This document shows positions 26,329 through 37,073 of a stretch of 64,000 nt of DNA, piece after piece. Location: the NCBI GenBank assembly GCA_026413225.1, contig CM048555.1:77693785-77757784 (forward strand). The letters are read 5' to 3'. Position 1 is the first letter of the stretch. Each line of letters opens with the position of its first letter. Source of the DNA: Otis tarda (Eukaryota; Chordata; Aves; Otidiformes; Otididae). The notes under the pieces were generated by a model, which had not been told where the DNA came from, ran no database searches, and was given only the letters and a program-made list of their open reading frames with translations. The position numbers and the translations under genes are program-made.

Positions 26329-29300
26329 ATATATAAGGAGCATTTTCTGGGATGAACTGGTGTTTATTTTGTGTTATTTATTTAGCTAATCTAACATTAG
26401 TTTTTCATCAGGTGTTGTTTTGAGGAGGAAAAGTTCAAGCAGCAGGACACTGTTCCTTTGCAAGGGCTGTGGAGGGGAAAATGTGGAACCAACCTGAGAA
26501 CAATTGAAGCAGAAAGAAAGGAATGACTACAAGATATATTAAGAATAAATACATGAAAAACAGTTGATAAGGCTTAAAGTTAGTCTGTGAGTATATAAAG
26601 ATTTTTTTTACATTGTACTTTATACTGGTTACTAAAATTATATGTGTTTTACCAATGTGAAGAGTTCATACTCCCCACACACTTTGAATGCAAATTTTGA
26701 GAAGTCAGCAGTGAGTGAAATACGTACAATATGAAGATGACAGAAAGCTTCAGATATGCATTGTCAATACAAATGTCATTATATTTTCAAGAGTATGCAA
26801 AACATTGACTAAGCAGTAATTTGATGTGACTCTTGTACATTAGTAGAACTGTGAATTAAAAGTATCAAAGCTACCTCTCATAATATAGCTAGCTCTAGCT
26901 ATTATTACTAATACCTAATTTTAATGAGCATTAAAATTCATGCAAACACCTTGAAATACTGGCAAATGCTACAAATAAGTCTTCAGGGCCTGAGTTAGAT
27001 AAGATAACATAAAAATTAGTGGATAGGTCTCGAGCCAGTGCAAATCAATGTACCTAACTTGGAGTCAAAGTGATTATGTGTAATTACACAATTTGAGTTC
27101 ATAATTCTTTATTTTCCCCTTGAGGGATTTTTTTTTTTTTCCAATGCCTAAAAATGGATGAGAACATCTTGTCTCACTATAAATATTCAGGGAAAATCAG
27201 GTACCTTATGCACACAGATGTCATTACTAGTAGGCCAGGTTCTTTAATGGTGAAAACTAGGGAGATTTGCTTGAATGTCTGTATTTTCTGGGAAGTGGCG
27301 TAGTTCTCTGACTTCTTGTCTTAGTCATAAAAACCAGACCTTACTGCAAGTAACTTTTGGATTCTAAGCTGTACATATATGCAGAAACAATCTCAGAAAC
27401 CTTGAAACTTGTTCAACTACAAGTAAAAGACTGGGCTTCTGTCTTGTCTCTAACTATGAAAGTACAGTTCCCACTGATTTCCTTGGCCATGGTTACATAA
27501 ATCTTGAGGTAAATCTGTGTGGAAAGGAAAAAAAAATTGGTTGCATATTAAAATTAACAGCAAGCTGAAGAGAAAGGTACAGTCCAGTTACTTTTCCCAT
27601 GGTGGGGTAACGAGGTCCTCCACAGCTGCTCATATAGTACAGGCTAGACAGCAAGAAAGCTGCCTTGTTATTTCTTATCCTGTGGCTGAAGCATTATACG
27701 CTTCTCTTCCATGTAGCCAGTCCTCCTAGGAGTACTTTCAGGCAGGAGAGGCAAAGCTGGTGTCTCTTCATTGTATTTCTCGTCACACTTCTCTACTTAA
27801 ACACCTCAACCTGCAGTTAGACTATGGCTGTGATATAGATATACTGTAAGAATAAACCCATGGATTGCAGTCTAACTAATTACATGCAGTGTTGTTTCTG
27901 TAGTGATGTATTTTCTTAGTAACATGGCATTAAGAATGGAAACCATAATAATGCAAACCTATGGGCCAGCTATGCTGACTCCATAAATAAATATTGTGCA
28001 ACCAAATTGCTTGGCCACTATGTAGATATATGCTGAATATCTTTATGAGTATAATTAATAATTAATGAGATTGCTAACTGTAAATTATCATTCCTGTATT
28101 TCTTGTGTCTATCTCATTCTAAAAAGCAAATAAAAAAAGATGACAACAGAAAAATTAAAATAAGTATACTAACTAATTTTAAACCTGAGGGCCATCTTTT
28201 CTTTAGTAATAAGACTCTGAATGACATTGTAGTTCCAAGTGGTAAGAAAACAGCTTAAGTTTTGTCTATTTTTATCATAGAATATTAAATCTCCTGCTCT
28301 AATACTGTGGACAACAGAATGCTGAATAGATGGGTTGAGTATTAAATGATGTCTGAAAAAATTCCAGGACATCTCTTACATGATTTAAGTATGCTGATTC
28401 CTAGGAGTTATAGTGTACAGTAAAATTTCTGAACACATTGGAAATGTGACTGTTCTTGGCTTTTTATACATAAAGAAATAAAAGTAAGTTATATAACACC
28501 AAAAGTAATTTTCTCTCTACAGCTTGTCAGGTTATACCCTCAACACCATCATCAGCCTGAGGGATTTTGTGTGTTTCAGAGACTTAGATCATATGAATCG
28601 TTGTTCATCTCTAGTCCTAAAAGAAACCAAAACTTACTCCTGTCATTCCAGTGAAGACTGGTACCTTCAAGAAGCTCGAGAAGATAGATAGCATCAGCTG
28701 TTATGTTATGCCAATAGCATCGTGTTGCACAATGATGATAAATTAGAAAACAATCAATGAAGCATATTTCTGTCAGCTTTCTTGGCTCAGAGTGCTTACT
28801 GACTAACGTAAATGGATAACATGGTGAGTTTGATTAGTGTTGGGAAAAGTGCTTGTTATAAATTTCTTTGAAAAACTTTGGTTTAGTTTTCATTTGAAAA
28901 AGGAGCACAAATGGCATTTGTCTCTTTTTAAATATGTTTTTGATTTCTAACAGCTCAAATATTTAATTGGACCATAATTCAGTTTAATTGTTTGTGAGTG
29001 ATTTGCATCACCTCACTCTTCAGTTGTTTTTTGTTCATTATTTGTGTTGTACAATTTTTCATTGGACATGTTAATGTTTCCAGAGATGAGGCATCTCCCA
29101 CCTCTCTGATAATTGTACATGTATGGGTAAAAATTGGTATATTTGAGACAAAATGAAATATGCACCCACTATGGATGACACACACTTTATGAAACCTGAG
29201 GAGCAATCAATTTTCTATTTTTTAATTTATATTTTAAATGTATGTTACAAAGCCAAATGTCTAGTTGCAGTCATTTGCAGTGCTGCCATTTCCTTCATCA

Positions 29301-29695
29301 GCCAAATTTTTTGAACTTGTTAGACAAGATACAAAGTTAGCTTGATGACCTTTTTTTCAGTGTTGATTAATGCTAATTATTTTACCTTTCTTTAAATTTT
29401 TTATTAATTGAAATCATTGTCAGCTCCTCCATTATGTCACCCAGGATCAGTATCAGGCTAGCAAAATATAATTAGCTGAGTCCTTTATCCTTTTTTTAAA
29501 CACTGGTACCTTCAATTCTTTCTAGTCTCCAACTGCACCCTCATGTTCTAAAAAGACTTATCTCCTATAATATTCTTTTTTGTCACTATTTGATACCTCA
29601 TGTAAGAATGACACTAAAGATCACGACACTGCAGTAGAAAAATTTATACTGAAAAAAAATTTCTTTAATTAGAGTCATCCCTGTCCCTTTTACAA
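26329..29695. other. Unassigned non-coding stretch
   Basis: No gene or clear repeat is visible. The first ~250 bp downstream of the partial LTR contain a few short phrases shared with the distal part of the complete LTR (GATGAACTG, GGAGGGGAA, AATAAAT). A heavily rearranged LTR tail is therefore possible but unproven. The rest is ordinary AT-rich sequence with poly-A and poly-T runs. Confidence 0.5.
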
Positions 29696-29972
29696 AAGGC
29701 TTGATGTTCAAGTGGAGACCAGTGATGAGTGGCGTTCCGCAGGGGTCAGTATTGCCTTTGGCCCTGTTCAACATCTTTGTCAGCAACATGGACAGTGGGA
29801 TAGAGTGTACCCTCAGCAAGTCTGCCAACGATACCAAGCCATGTGGTGTGGTCAACATGTTGGAGGGAAGGGATGCCATCCAGTGAGACTTTGACAGGCT
29901 TGAGAGGTGGGCCAATGCAAACCTCATGAACTTCAACAAGGCCACATGCAAGGTCCTCCATGGGCAACTTCC
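29696..29972 (+). mobile_element. CR1 LINE fragment, ORF2 reverse-transcriptase region
   Basis: This is an internal CR1 ORF2 fragment in sense orientation. One frame reads GVPQGSVLPLALFNIFVSN, the RT block normally read as GVPQGSVLGPVLFNIF, followed by GIECTLSKSANDTK. In that second block the catalytic box, normally (F/Y)ADD, has become SAND. The match then continues for about 85 bp past an in-frame TGA (ERWANANLMNFNKATCKVLH), so at least one stop has been acquired. Neither element end is present, and it carries no 3' ATTCTATG tail. It is a dead fragment. The ~60-codon open frames reported in other phases are shadows of it. Confidence 0.9.
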
Positions 29973-30886
29973 CAGTGACCTAGGCCAATGATCTAAGTTT
30001 GTAGCTGTGTGAAACTAAGAGTAGGATTTGAATTCTGATAGCAGAGATTTCAGTGGAATGATAAATAGTGAAGGCACAGGTCAATTCTACAGAGATACTT
30101 GCATCAGTGTGTAAGCAAACACATTTTAATACGACCAAATATAAAGTCACTTTTTGCATGGTTTTTAGCCATTGCTAGAGGATAAGTAAATTTGTCCCTG
30201 ACTAAATGAATTCTAAAAAGGAATTAAGCATCATATCAAACTGTCAGATGAACATGAACTTCCAGTAAACAAATGGGTTAATACAACTTTGAATTTACAA
30301 AGAAGGGCCTACTAAGAAGAAAGAAAGACATGATACTACCTCCAGCTTCTACTAACAAGAATATTTCTAGAAGTCTGGTTTCCAATCTTCCATTAACAGC
30401 TGAAAAAATACTGAAAAACTTAGCCCAGAGAAGAGCCTTGACAATAAATTAAAGGGTTAGAGAACAAAGAACACCGAATAACATAGGTTCCATATGTTTA
30501 AATTATTATGAAAAGAAGGAATGAACAATTGCATTAATACAGTTTCGAAAAAAACCTGAAGTGGGAAAGTGGAACATGATAATAAAAAACTTTAACTCTC
30601 TGTGTCACAAGACCAAATTTGATTCATGGAATACTTCCACCTTTTCACTGGAGAAGCAGAAAATAGCAATGCCAGCAGTAAATTTAATCCATACATCTAA
30701 ATGTGTTTTCCTGAATCTGCAAAAAACGTAGTTGGGATCTGCTGTTGTGACCCTCTCCCACAGAAGAGAAAAAAGAGGATGGTATGGGAGGAGAGTAACC
30801 TCCTGGAAGCTATGCACGCATCAGTTTATTGGGACATATACGCTCTTTCCAATGACAGCAAAGTGAGAACCTGCTCTCAGTAAGTG
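29973..30886. other. Unassigned stretch
   Basis: No gene or recognisable repeat is visible in this ~0.9 kb between the CR1 fragment and the solo LTR. Confidence 0.5.
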
Positions 30887-30892
30887 CTGGAT

Positions 30893-31335
30893 TGTTGACG
30901 CGGAAGTAACGGACGCTGCTGACGACCAATATGATCAAGCAAATGCCAATTTATTGTTGATACATCCCGGTTAATATAGCCCTTCTAATTCCGTATCATG
31001 CGCAAGCTCTCTACTAATTGGCTAACTATATCATGCACACGCTCTTTGCTAAAATATGATTCGTTAAGTCTCTTTGTTCACGCGCACAGTTCTCTCCACC
31101 TGCACCCTGCTTCACGTTCAGCCCCCAGTCACGTATGCCAGCTGTTTTCCTTCTTCTCAAGGTTGCTTCATTTACTTTCTCACAGGAAGCTTCATTACTT
31201 TCTCACAGGCGGCCTCATTATTTTCTCACAGGTGGCTTCAGTACTTTCTTACAGGCAGCTTCAGTGCTTTCTCACAAGCGGCTTCAGTGATGTCCTTGAG
31301 GCCTGCTGCTCACAAACATAACAATTCCATTCGGT
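30893..31335 (-). mobile_element. Solo LTR, alpharetrovirus/ERVK-like, fossil
   Basis: Read on the minus strand this has LTR order: a U3 with tandem repeats, a TATATTAA box near 31010, an AATAAA signal (complement of 30950-30955), then a short U5 ending in GTCAACA. The arrangement and U5 wording (CAATAAA..GGCATTTG..ATTGGTCG) resemble avian sarcoma-leukosis-type LTRs. A 6-bp direct repeat CTGGAT lies at 30887-30892 and 31336-31341, the duplication size expected for that group. With those edges the U3 end does not start with TG; TG..CA ends would instead put the right edge at 31323 without a matching duplication. No internal retroviral genes are present. Confidence 0.65.
31163..31301 (-). repeat. 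23-bp tandem repeat inside the LTR U3, ~6 units
   Basis: There are six successive units of 23-24 bp of the type GCTTCA(T/G)TACTTTCTCACAGG, ending at the degenerate unit CGGCTTCAGTGATGTCCTTGAGG. They sit in the U3 half of the minus-strand LTR, where retroviral enhancers commonly lie. Units differ from each other, so the array is not recent. It is contiguous with no unique spacers, so it is not a CRISPR array. Confidence 0.85.
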
Positions 31336-31405
31336 CTGGATTGTTCACTAAGTGCCCCTGATACTCCAGGTATCCAACACTGGATAGCAAAGTAAAAGAC
31401 AAATT

Positions 31406-31998
31406 ATCATAGAATCATAGGATGGTTAGGGTTGGAAGGGACCTTCAAAGGTCATCTAGTCCAACCCCCCTGCAAGAAGCAGGGACATCTCCAACCAGAT
31501 CAGGTTGCTCAGAGCGCCATCCAACCTGACCTTGAACGTTTCCAGGGATGGGGCATCCACCACCTCTCTGGGCAACGTGGGCCAGTGTTCTACCACCCTC
31601 AGTGTAAAAATTTTTTTCCTAATATCCAATCTAAATCTACCCCCCTCTATCTTGAAACCGTTACCCCTCGTCCTATCACAACAGGCCCTACTCAAGAGTT
31701 TCTCCCCATCTTTCCTGTAGGCCCCCTTTAGGTACTGGAAGGTCGCTATAAGGTCTTCCCGGAGCCTCCTCTTCTCCAGGCTGAACAGCCCCAACTCTCT
31801 CAGCCTGTCCTCGTAGGAGAGGTGCTCCAGCCCTCTGATCATCTACGTGGTCCTCCTCTGGACCCTCTCCAGCTGGTCCATGTCCTTCTTATGCTGGGGG
31901 CTCCAGAACTGGATGCAGTACTCCAGGTGGGGTCTCACCAGGGCAGAGTAGAGGGGCAGAATCACCTCCCTTGGCCTGCTGGCCACGCTCCTCTTCTC
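31406..31998 (-). mobile_element. CR1 LINE 3' end, antisense
   Basis: A 5'-truncated CR1 of ~593 bp lies on the minus strand. The plus strand begins with the complement of the 3' tail (ATCATAGAATCATAGGATGG), then GGTTGGAAGGGACCTTCAAA, and runs back into ORF2. The minus-strand frame reads [31 protein letters not shown].., the conserved C-terminal region of CR1 ORF2, continuing upstream as [21 protein letters not shown]. Frame interruptions show it is inactive. It lies 71 bp from the right edge of the solo LTR and belongs to the same subfamily as the copies at 45.8, 52.7 and 56.8 kb. Confidence 0.96.
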
Positions 31999-34171
31999 AG
32001 GACAAGAGAAGCACAAACCAAACAAGCCTGACTTTTAAGTATCATGTGGGCAAATGCTTCCCAGGATATCATATCCAGGGCAATCACCAGGATTTTTCTA
32101 AAATCAAGTCTCTAGACTGATTCCTTTAAAAGATAGACATTGATTGATCTGTGACACACATTACATTCCCAGCCGGTAATCAACTGCTCACTGCACTGTG
32201 GTTGCACATCATTAGTTAATGATACCCACCATTGCTATAATCTGTCTCACACAAACTCCAGAGACACGAGACATTTCTCTTTCTGGATATGATTATCTTT
32301 CTTTCATTACTGAGCTTATAAGTGACTCTCATGTGTCCAATTAAGTTCTCATTTACTTCTCCTTAGTTCTTCTGACACCTTTTTCAAAAGGAGTTAGGTG
32401 TTTCCCATTGAGATTACTGATAGAACAAATGGAGACCTAATCAAAGTCTGAATAACAGGCTGGTTTTAAATCTACAGCACCGTTGCCCTGAGGTAATTCA
32501 AGAAACTATGCTTTTATCAGGAAGCCACATTGAAGGCTCCAGGGTCATCATTATTTTTTCAGGCCTGAATACTAGTCTCTGCCTTTATTTCCTTTTCTGG
32601 GTGAAAAATTCTGAAGGGTTGACACTAATCACCAACAATCTCATGATGGCATGTAATTGCATATATCAAAAAATATTCATCCTGGGGCCAGCTGTCAGTG
32701 CTAGAACACTAGATATCAATCCAATTAAATCCTAGCATAGAGATAATTGTTTGTCACTCAGTCCAAGGAAGAGAATGACGTTCATGCTATGTCCCACAAG
32801 TGACCTCTACATCACCTGGCCTTCATCAAATAATTATAAGGGAAATGAGCATATTCCACGTCAATTACATAGATTCAATATACTGATCTAAACACAGAGG
32901 CTTATGTAAAAGTAAGTATGAAAACTTCTTTTCGCAAACTTAGTTTTTCTGGATGATTCTGCTGATATTAGCAATGAATAACAAAAAAAAAATATTATGC
33001 TGATTTCATTCCAGAAACATAGAAGGAAGGAGTTGAAAATAAAGAGAGACATGGATCACTATGTAAAGAAAAGGGACTTGAGGAAGAAACAATGAGAAAA
33101 GGTATGATAACTTGCCGGGTCTGATATGAGTTCCTGACCTTTTTTTCTATAGCAACTCAGATAAAAATGTGTGTTATACATAGAAGGGGAGAAAAACTGC
33201 AGGCATGTATCTGTGAGTCGAGTGTAGCAGAGCTTCTCTTTCAGGTCAGAGGACATAGTGATCACAAGAGAACGGAAAAACAACAAAATCTGTTTCTATC
33301 TTCCACTGTATAAATTAATTTGATCATTAGTTTATACATCTGTATTTTTAATTAGTAAAGGGCCTGACATCTGTGATTGGCGCATGTGGAAATGAAGCTC
33401 CACCTTTGTGTGCATGGAAGAAGTAATTTACATGACATTGTCTTAGTGCTGTAACAAGATAGTTTTCAACATTCTTGTGCTATAATTATAGGTTCCTTAA
33501 TTAGCAAAGAATACTGCAATTAATGTCTTTGCACATTCCAGACATCATTACTGCTACATTACCCATGCACTTCACTTGCTTCGATGGTTCTGAATTAAGT
33601 ATAGATCACATTCAAGGTTCCTCTTTTAACATTTTAAATTCTCCATTATCTAGATTAATATTATGACCTAGATGATATCTGTCTCATTTTTCCCTGCAGA
33701 TCACGTTCTCTAGTCTGCTACTGCAGGTCTTTTTACTTTTTGTTTTGATTAAAATACTGTCTTTTTTTTAGTAACAATTTTTTTCAGTCTTTTTTTTTTA
33801 AATCCAAACACTTTATGATTTGTTCCAACTTATTTTAAATTTACTATTAAAATGCAGTTGTTTATGACTGTTTCTAACTCTGCAGTTTAATTTAGACTTG
33901 CCAATTTTTTTGAACCTCAGAGATGCTTTTAGTTTTTACAAAGGAGAAAAAATCTTTTTTTCAGTACACATGGTAAAGTCTCAGCTCAAGAAGATATATT
34001 TTAAATAATGATTCTTGCAAAAATCTACTTAGGTCAAAATTTACCTCCAATTTTTTGTTAACAATTTACAGTATGATGCTTACTTTTTGAGTCCTTAGCT
34101 CCCAACAAGCTGCTTAGCTGCACAATTCTTATATGCAGTTTGTCATAGACTTTACATTTAAAAGCTGTATC
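31999..34171. other. Unassigned non-coding stretch
   Basis: No gene or mobile element is recognised. The portion 33360-33610 has mixed base composition and few homopolymers. It includes TTGGCGCATGTGG, CTATAATTATAGG and CCTTAATTAGC motifs, and is a candidate for conserved non-coding sequence by appearance only. Confidence 0.5.
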
Positions 34172-34176
34172 ATCAT

Positions 34177-35136
34177 TGTCACAAACCGATAAAGGTCCAG
34201 TCATGAGAGGTATGAATTTCTCAGTTACAGAATTAAGACACAACACGTATGTTGGTTCTTTATTTCATTCACACACAAAGGGTGATGGGGGAAAGAGAAA
34301 GAGAAAGAGAGGAGAGAGAGAAAAAGAGAAAGAAAGGAGAGGAAATACCACCATGGAGAGTCAGCGTCCCGAAAGTCCATCTTACAGAGTGGGTGGGGTG
34401 GGCGTCCTAGAAGGGTGAAAATGCCATCACGGAGAATCGGCGTCCCAAAGGTCCATCTGAATGGGTGGGGTGGAGGTTCACACCTGGGTTCGTGTGGTGA
34501 CCCTTTTTGTAGTCCTTTGTATCAGTCCTTCTTGATGTTTTGGGGGCCTTCACCAGTCCTTCCATCTTAGGAGGACAGGTGCTTTCCACCTGTGGTTTAA
34601 CTTGTGGTTGCTGCATCATGCTGATCTGTCTCCATGGTGGTAGTTTTTAGCTCTCTGCAAATGCAAGGCCCACTTGTTTTTTGTAAGCTCTGCAGTTACC
34701 TGAAGCACGTTGTTACCTAATGTCCAGCAAGACAGTGTCCACGAAGTTATTTTGCATCCCCCAGAGCTGGCCTCCATTGTGCAGTCACTTGGCAGTGGTG
34801 TGCATGCTTGGTATCGTCCAGGGCCTAAGCTCATGCACAGGGTCTGGCTCTATTCTGGGGGAGGTGTACAAAAACAGGATACCCCGTCGTGAAGTTTTTG
34901 GAGCTTTTAGCAAAAAATAGAGACTTTTTTTTTGCTAAAGTGAGACATCTGCCGTTCGTCGATGTTTTGATCGGTTCTTTCCCTTGCCATGCACATGTTG
35001 CTGCTCCAGCTACAAAAACAGGATACCTGTCTCACAGTTATTGAAGTTTTTAGCATTGCAGTTCTTCAATGTTCTGCTTGGTCTTTCCATTGTCTAGCGA
35101 TGTTGAAACATTAATTAACCTTTTCAGTCTCTGACA
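34177..35136 (-). mobile_element. Solo LTR, 960 bp, class unassigned (family shared with 36425-37068), fossil
   Basis: The plus-strand ends are TGTCACAAACCG and CAGTCTCTGACA, matching the TGTCATGCTCCG and CAGTCTCTTACA ends of the LTR at 36.4 kb. The flanking 5 bp are ATCAT (34172-34176) and ATCGT (35137-35141), a near-perfect target duplication with one difference. On the minus strand an AATAAA signal lies at the complement of 34259-34264. Inside are a GA-rich tract, two ~50-bp units 76 bp apart starting at 34351 and 34427, and a pair of segments containing TACAAAAACAGGATACC at about 34868 and 35011. There are no internal retroviral genes. Confidence 0.75.
34284..34343 (+). repeat. GA-rich simple repeat inside the LTR
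   Basis: A purine-only tract of GAAAGA/GAGAGA units lies just upstream (in plus coordinates) of the paired 50-bp units of the surrounding LTR. The related LTR at 36.4 kb has a similar GAAAGA tract at about 36630-36660, so the tract is part of the family's sequence and not a later gain. Confidence 0.85.
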
Positions 35137-35141
35137 ATCGT

Positions 35142-36419
35142 GCATTAATAATGTAAGGATCAGAGCTGACTCAAGACTAGCTGGTTCATTCTGAAGAAGG
35201 CCTGATCCAAAACCAATGAGAGTGAAAGGGTCCTTGCATTTTTCTGTTATGCCATTGACTTGAGAAGGATGAGGTTGACCTCAGAATTAAAACATTTTTT
35301 GCCTTGTCCACTAACACAGGCCTGCAGTTGCCATTTGGAATAGCACTCAGCTAACTAAAAAGCATACAACACACACATTTATATTTGAACTTGTCACTCA
35401 AGGATTTGCTTTTTGAAAACAGAGATACAAGAATTTTTGGAGTGCTCTTATAAACATCTATTTTTGACGAAGGTTTATTTGCACCCTAAGAGCATCTGTT
35501 TCCTTCCATTTACTTTAAGTGGAGCACAGGATGTACCTGGCCAGATAAAATGCACTCAGTGCACTCATTTCAAGATCTCTTAGCTCTCCTGGCCCAAGCG
35601 CCCAACACTGTTGTTACATGCATTTTGTTGCAGGAATTATTCCCATGAGTAATTGGAAGATTCAGATCATTTGAAGATTATTCCCGCATGATAAAGACAA
35701 ATTGTTACACATGTATATGTGAAGAACAAAATGATACTGGCAAACATGTATGCTGATAAAAACTGAAAAATATTGCTATTACAAAGTTGAATGTGCACAC
35801 ATAATTGTATTTATTAAGCTTCTTATCTTAAATAAGATAAGAGGTATGGTGACACAAAGCTCTGCGACACTAAATTTATAGACCACGTGGACAAGCAGTG
35901 GAGGAAAAAAAAATATTCCTTCCACGTAATAGATCAATACAGTAAGAGAAGAAATTCCAAAAGAAAAAGACTTACCAGTGTTACATGGAAAGTCGTGCAA
36001 GAGCCACATTTTGAAACAGACCTCTAAGAGTTTGTTCCTGCGGCTTTAAATATACCAGTCACCCCCTTTTTCAGCCTACTTCAAGAAATTAGACCAAAAT
36101 TAAACTGATTCCTTTTAACTTCGTGATCTCTTATATGAAACACAGTTAGAAAGCATCTGTCATTTTAAGCCACTATTTATTTTGTGCTAATGAAAGAAGA
36201 CACAAGCTTCACTATTATAAAACAAATCCTTGACAATATCAGCAACATCCATCCTGTTGCAGGAGCATTTTGTAGCACAACCATTCATTTCTTCCCCTTC
36301 ATTAAAACATTTTATCCTGTTAATTATCATTGTGACAATTTTAATATGGGAACCCATTTTGCTACCTGCTAAATGAAGTCCTTTAAGGATGGCCTTCCTC
36401 AGCCATTACTTCTCCAGAG
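35142..36419. other. Unique sequence between two related solo LTRs
   Basis: This 1.28 kb shows no retroviral gene similarity, and each flanking LTR has its own 5-bp flanking repeat. It is therefore read as host DNA and not proviral interior. It contains a near-perfect inverted repeat at 35821-35842 (TCTTATCTTA-AA-TAAGATAAGA) that pairs two GATA motifs. Confidence 0.6.
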
Positions 36420-36424
36420 GTTGC

Positions 36425-37068
36425 TGTCATGCTCCGGTTTTGGATGAGAGGAAGGCCCCCTTGCTTTCTAGCCGACCTCAGACGAGTCTGGGAGGCTAGG
36501 GGCGGCTGGACCAACCTCTCACACACTGGAGTGTGGTTTTGCTCGTATTCTCGGGAACAGAATTAAGACTCAAAACAGAGTCAAGTGCCACGTAACTTTA
36601 TTTGCCCGACAACAAGTTTGCAAATGCAAGAGAAAGAGAGAAAGAAAGGAAAGAAGGAAAAGAGTTTCGTTGCAATAGCTACCACCATGGAGCTGCAGCA
36701 TCCCGACAGTCCAGTTCACTCGGTGGGAGAATGTTCTGTCCGATGTTGGTTCCGGTGTTGGTTCCGTCAATGTTGGTTCCTATGTTGCTTCGATGACGGT
36801 TCTGTCGATGATGGTTCCGTCAATGATGGTTCTTTTGATGATGGTTTCTTTTTCTGATGTTGGTTGTTTCTGTCCTTTTATCATTGTCTCATTGCATATT
36901 CATTGTCCTTAAAACAGGAAGCCTCTAGTCCTGTGGTTTGACTGGCTTGCAAGATATCAGGAATTGGCTTGCAAGATAAAGGGCCTATGGTTTAACTGAT
37001 GTTCCATTGCTTTAATGTTGGTTTGACGTTTTGACAATGTTGAGGCAAACAATCAACAGTCTCTTACA
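36425..37068 (-). mobile_element. Solo LTR, 644 bp, class unassigned, with perfect 5-bp target duplication, fossil
   Basis: The element runs from TGTCATGCTCC to TCTCTTACA and is flanked on both sides by GTTGC (36420-36424 and 37069-37073). On the minus strand an AATAAA signal sits at the complement of 36597-36602, giving U3-R-U5 order in minus orientation. It shares ends, the GAAAGA tract and the 'CCACCATGGAG..CATCCCGACAGTCCA' type segment with the LTR at 34.2 kb. A 5-bp duplication fits class I or ERVL-type integrases, and I cannot place it further. No retroviral genes remain; recombination between two LTRs is the usual explanation. Confidence 0.85.
36737..36860 (-). repeat. Degenerate ~12-15-bp minisatellite inside the LTR
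   Basis: About eight imperfect units of the form GATG(G/T)TGGTTCCGTCAAT lie head to tail. They give a spurious Asp-Gly-Ser-rich translation on the plus strand. The paired LTR at 34.2 kb lacks an obvious equivalent, so the array probably expanded in this copy or subfamily. Confidence 0.8.
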
Positions 37069-37073
37069 GTTGC

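Noticed and set aside
31163-31301. Short repeated units that might suggest a CRISPR-like array
   Set aside because: The units are contiguous with no unique spacers and lie in the U3 of an LTR. The host is a vertebrate.
31432-32031. Plus-strand open frames at 31432-31731 and 31822-32031
   Set aside because: They are antisense shadows of the minus-strand CR1 ORF2 fragment.
34172-37073. A single provirus bounded by the LTRs at 34.2 and 36.4 kb
   Set aside because: Each LTR has its own 5-bp flanking repeat, the LTRs differ in length and structure, and the interval shows no retroviral gene similarity.
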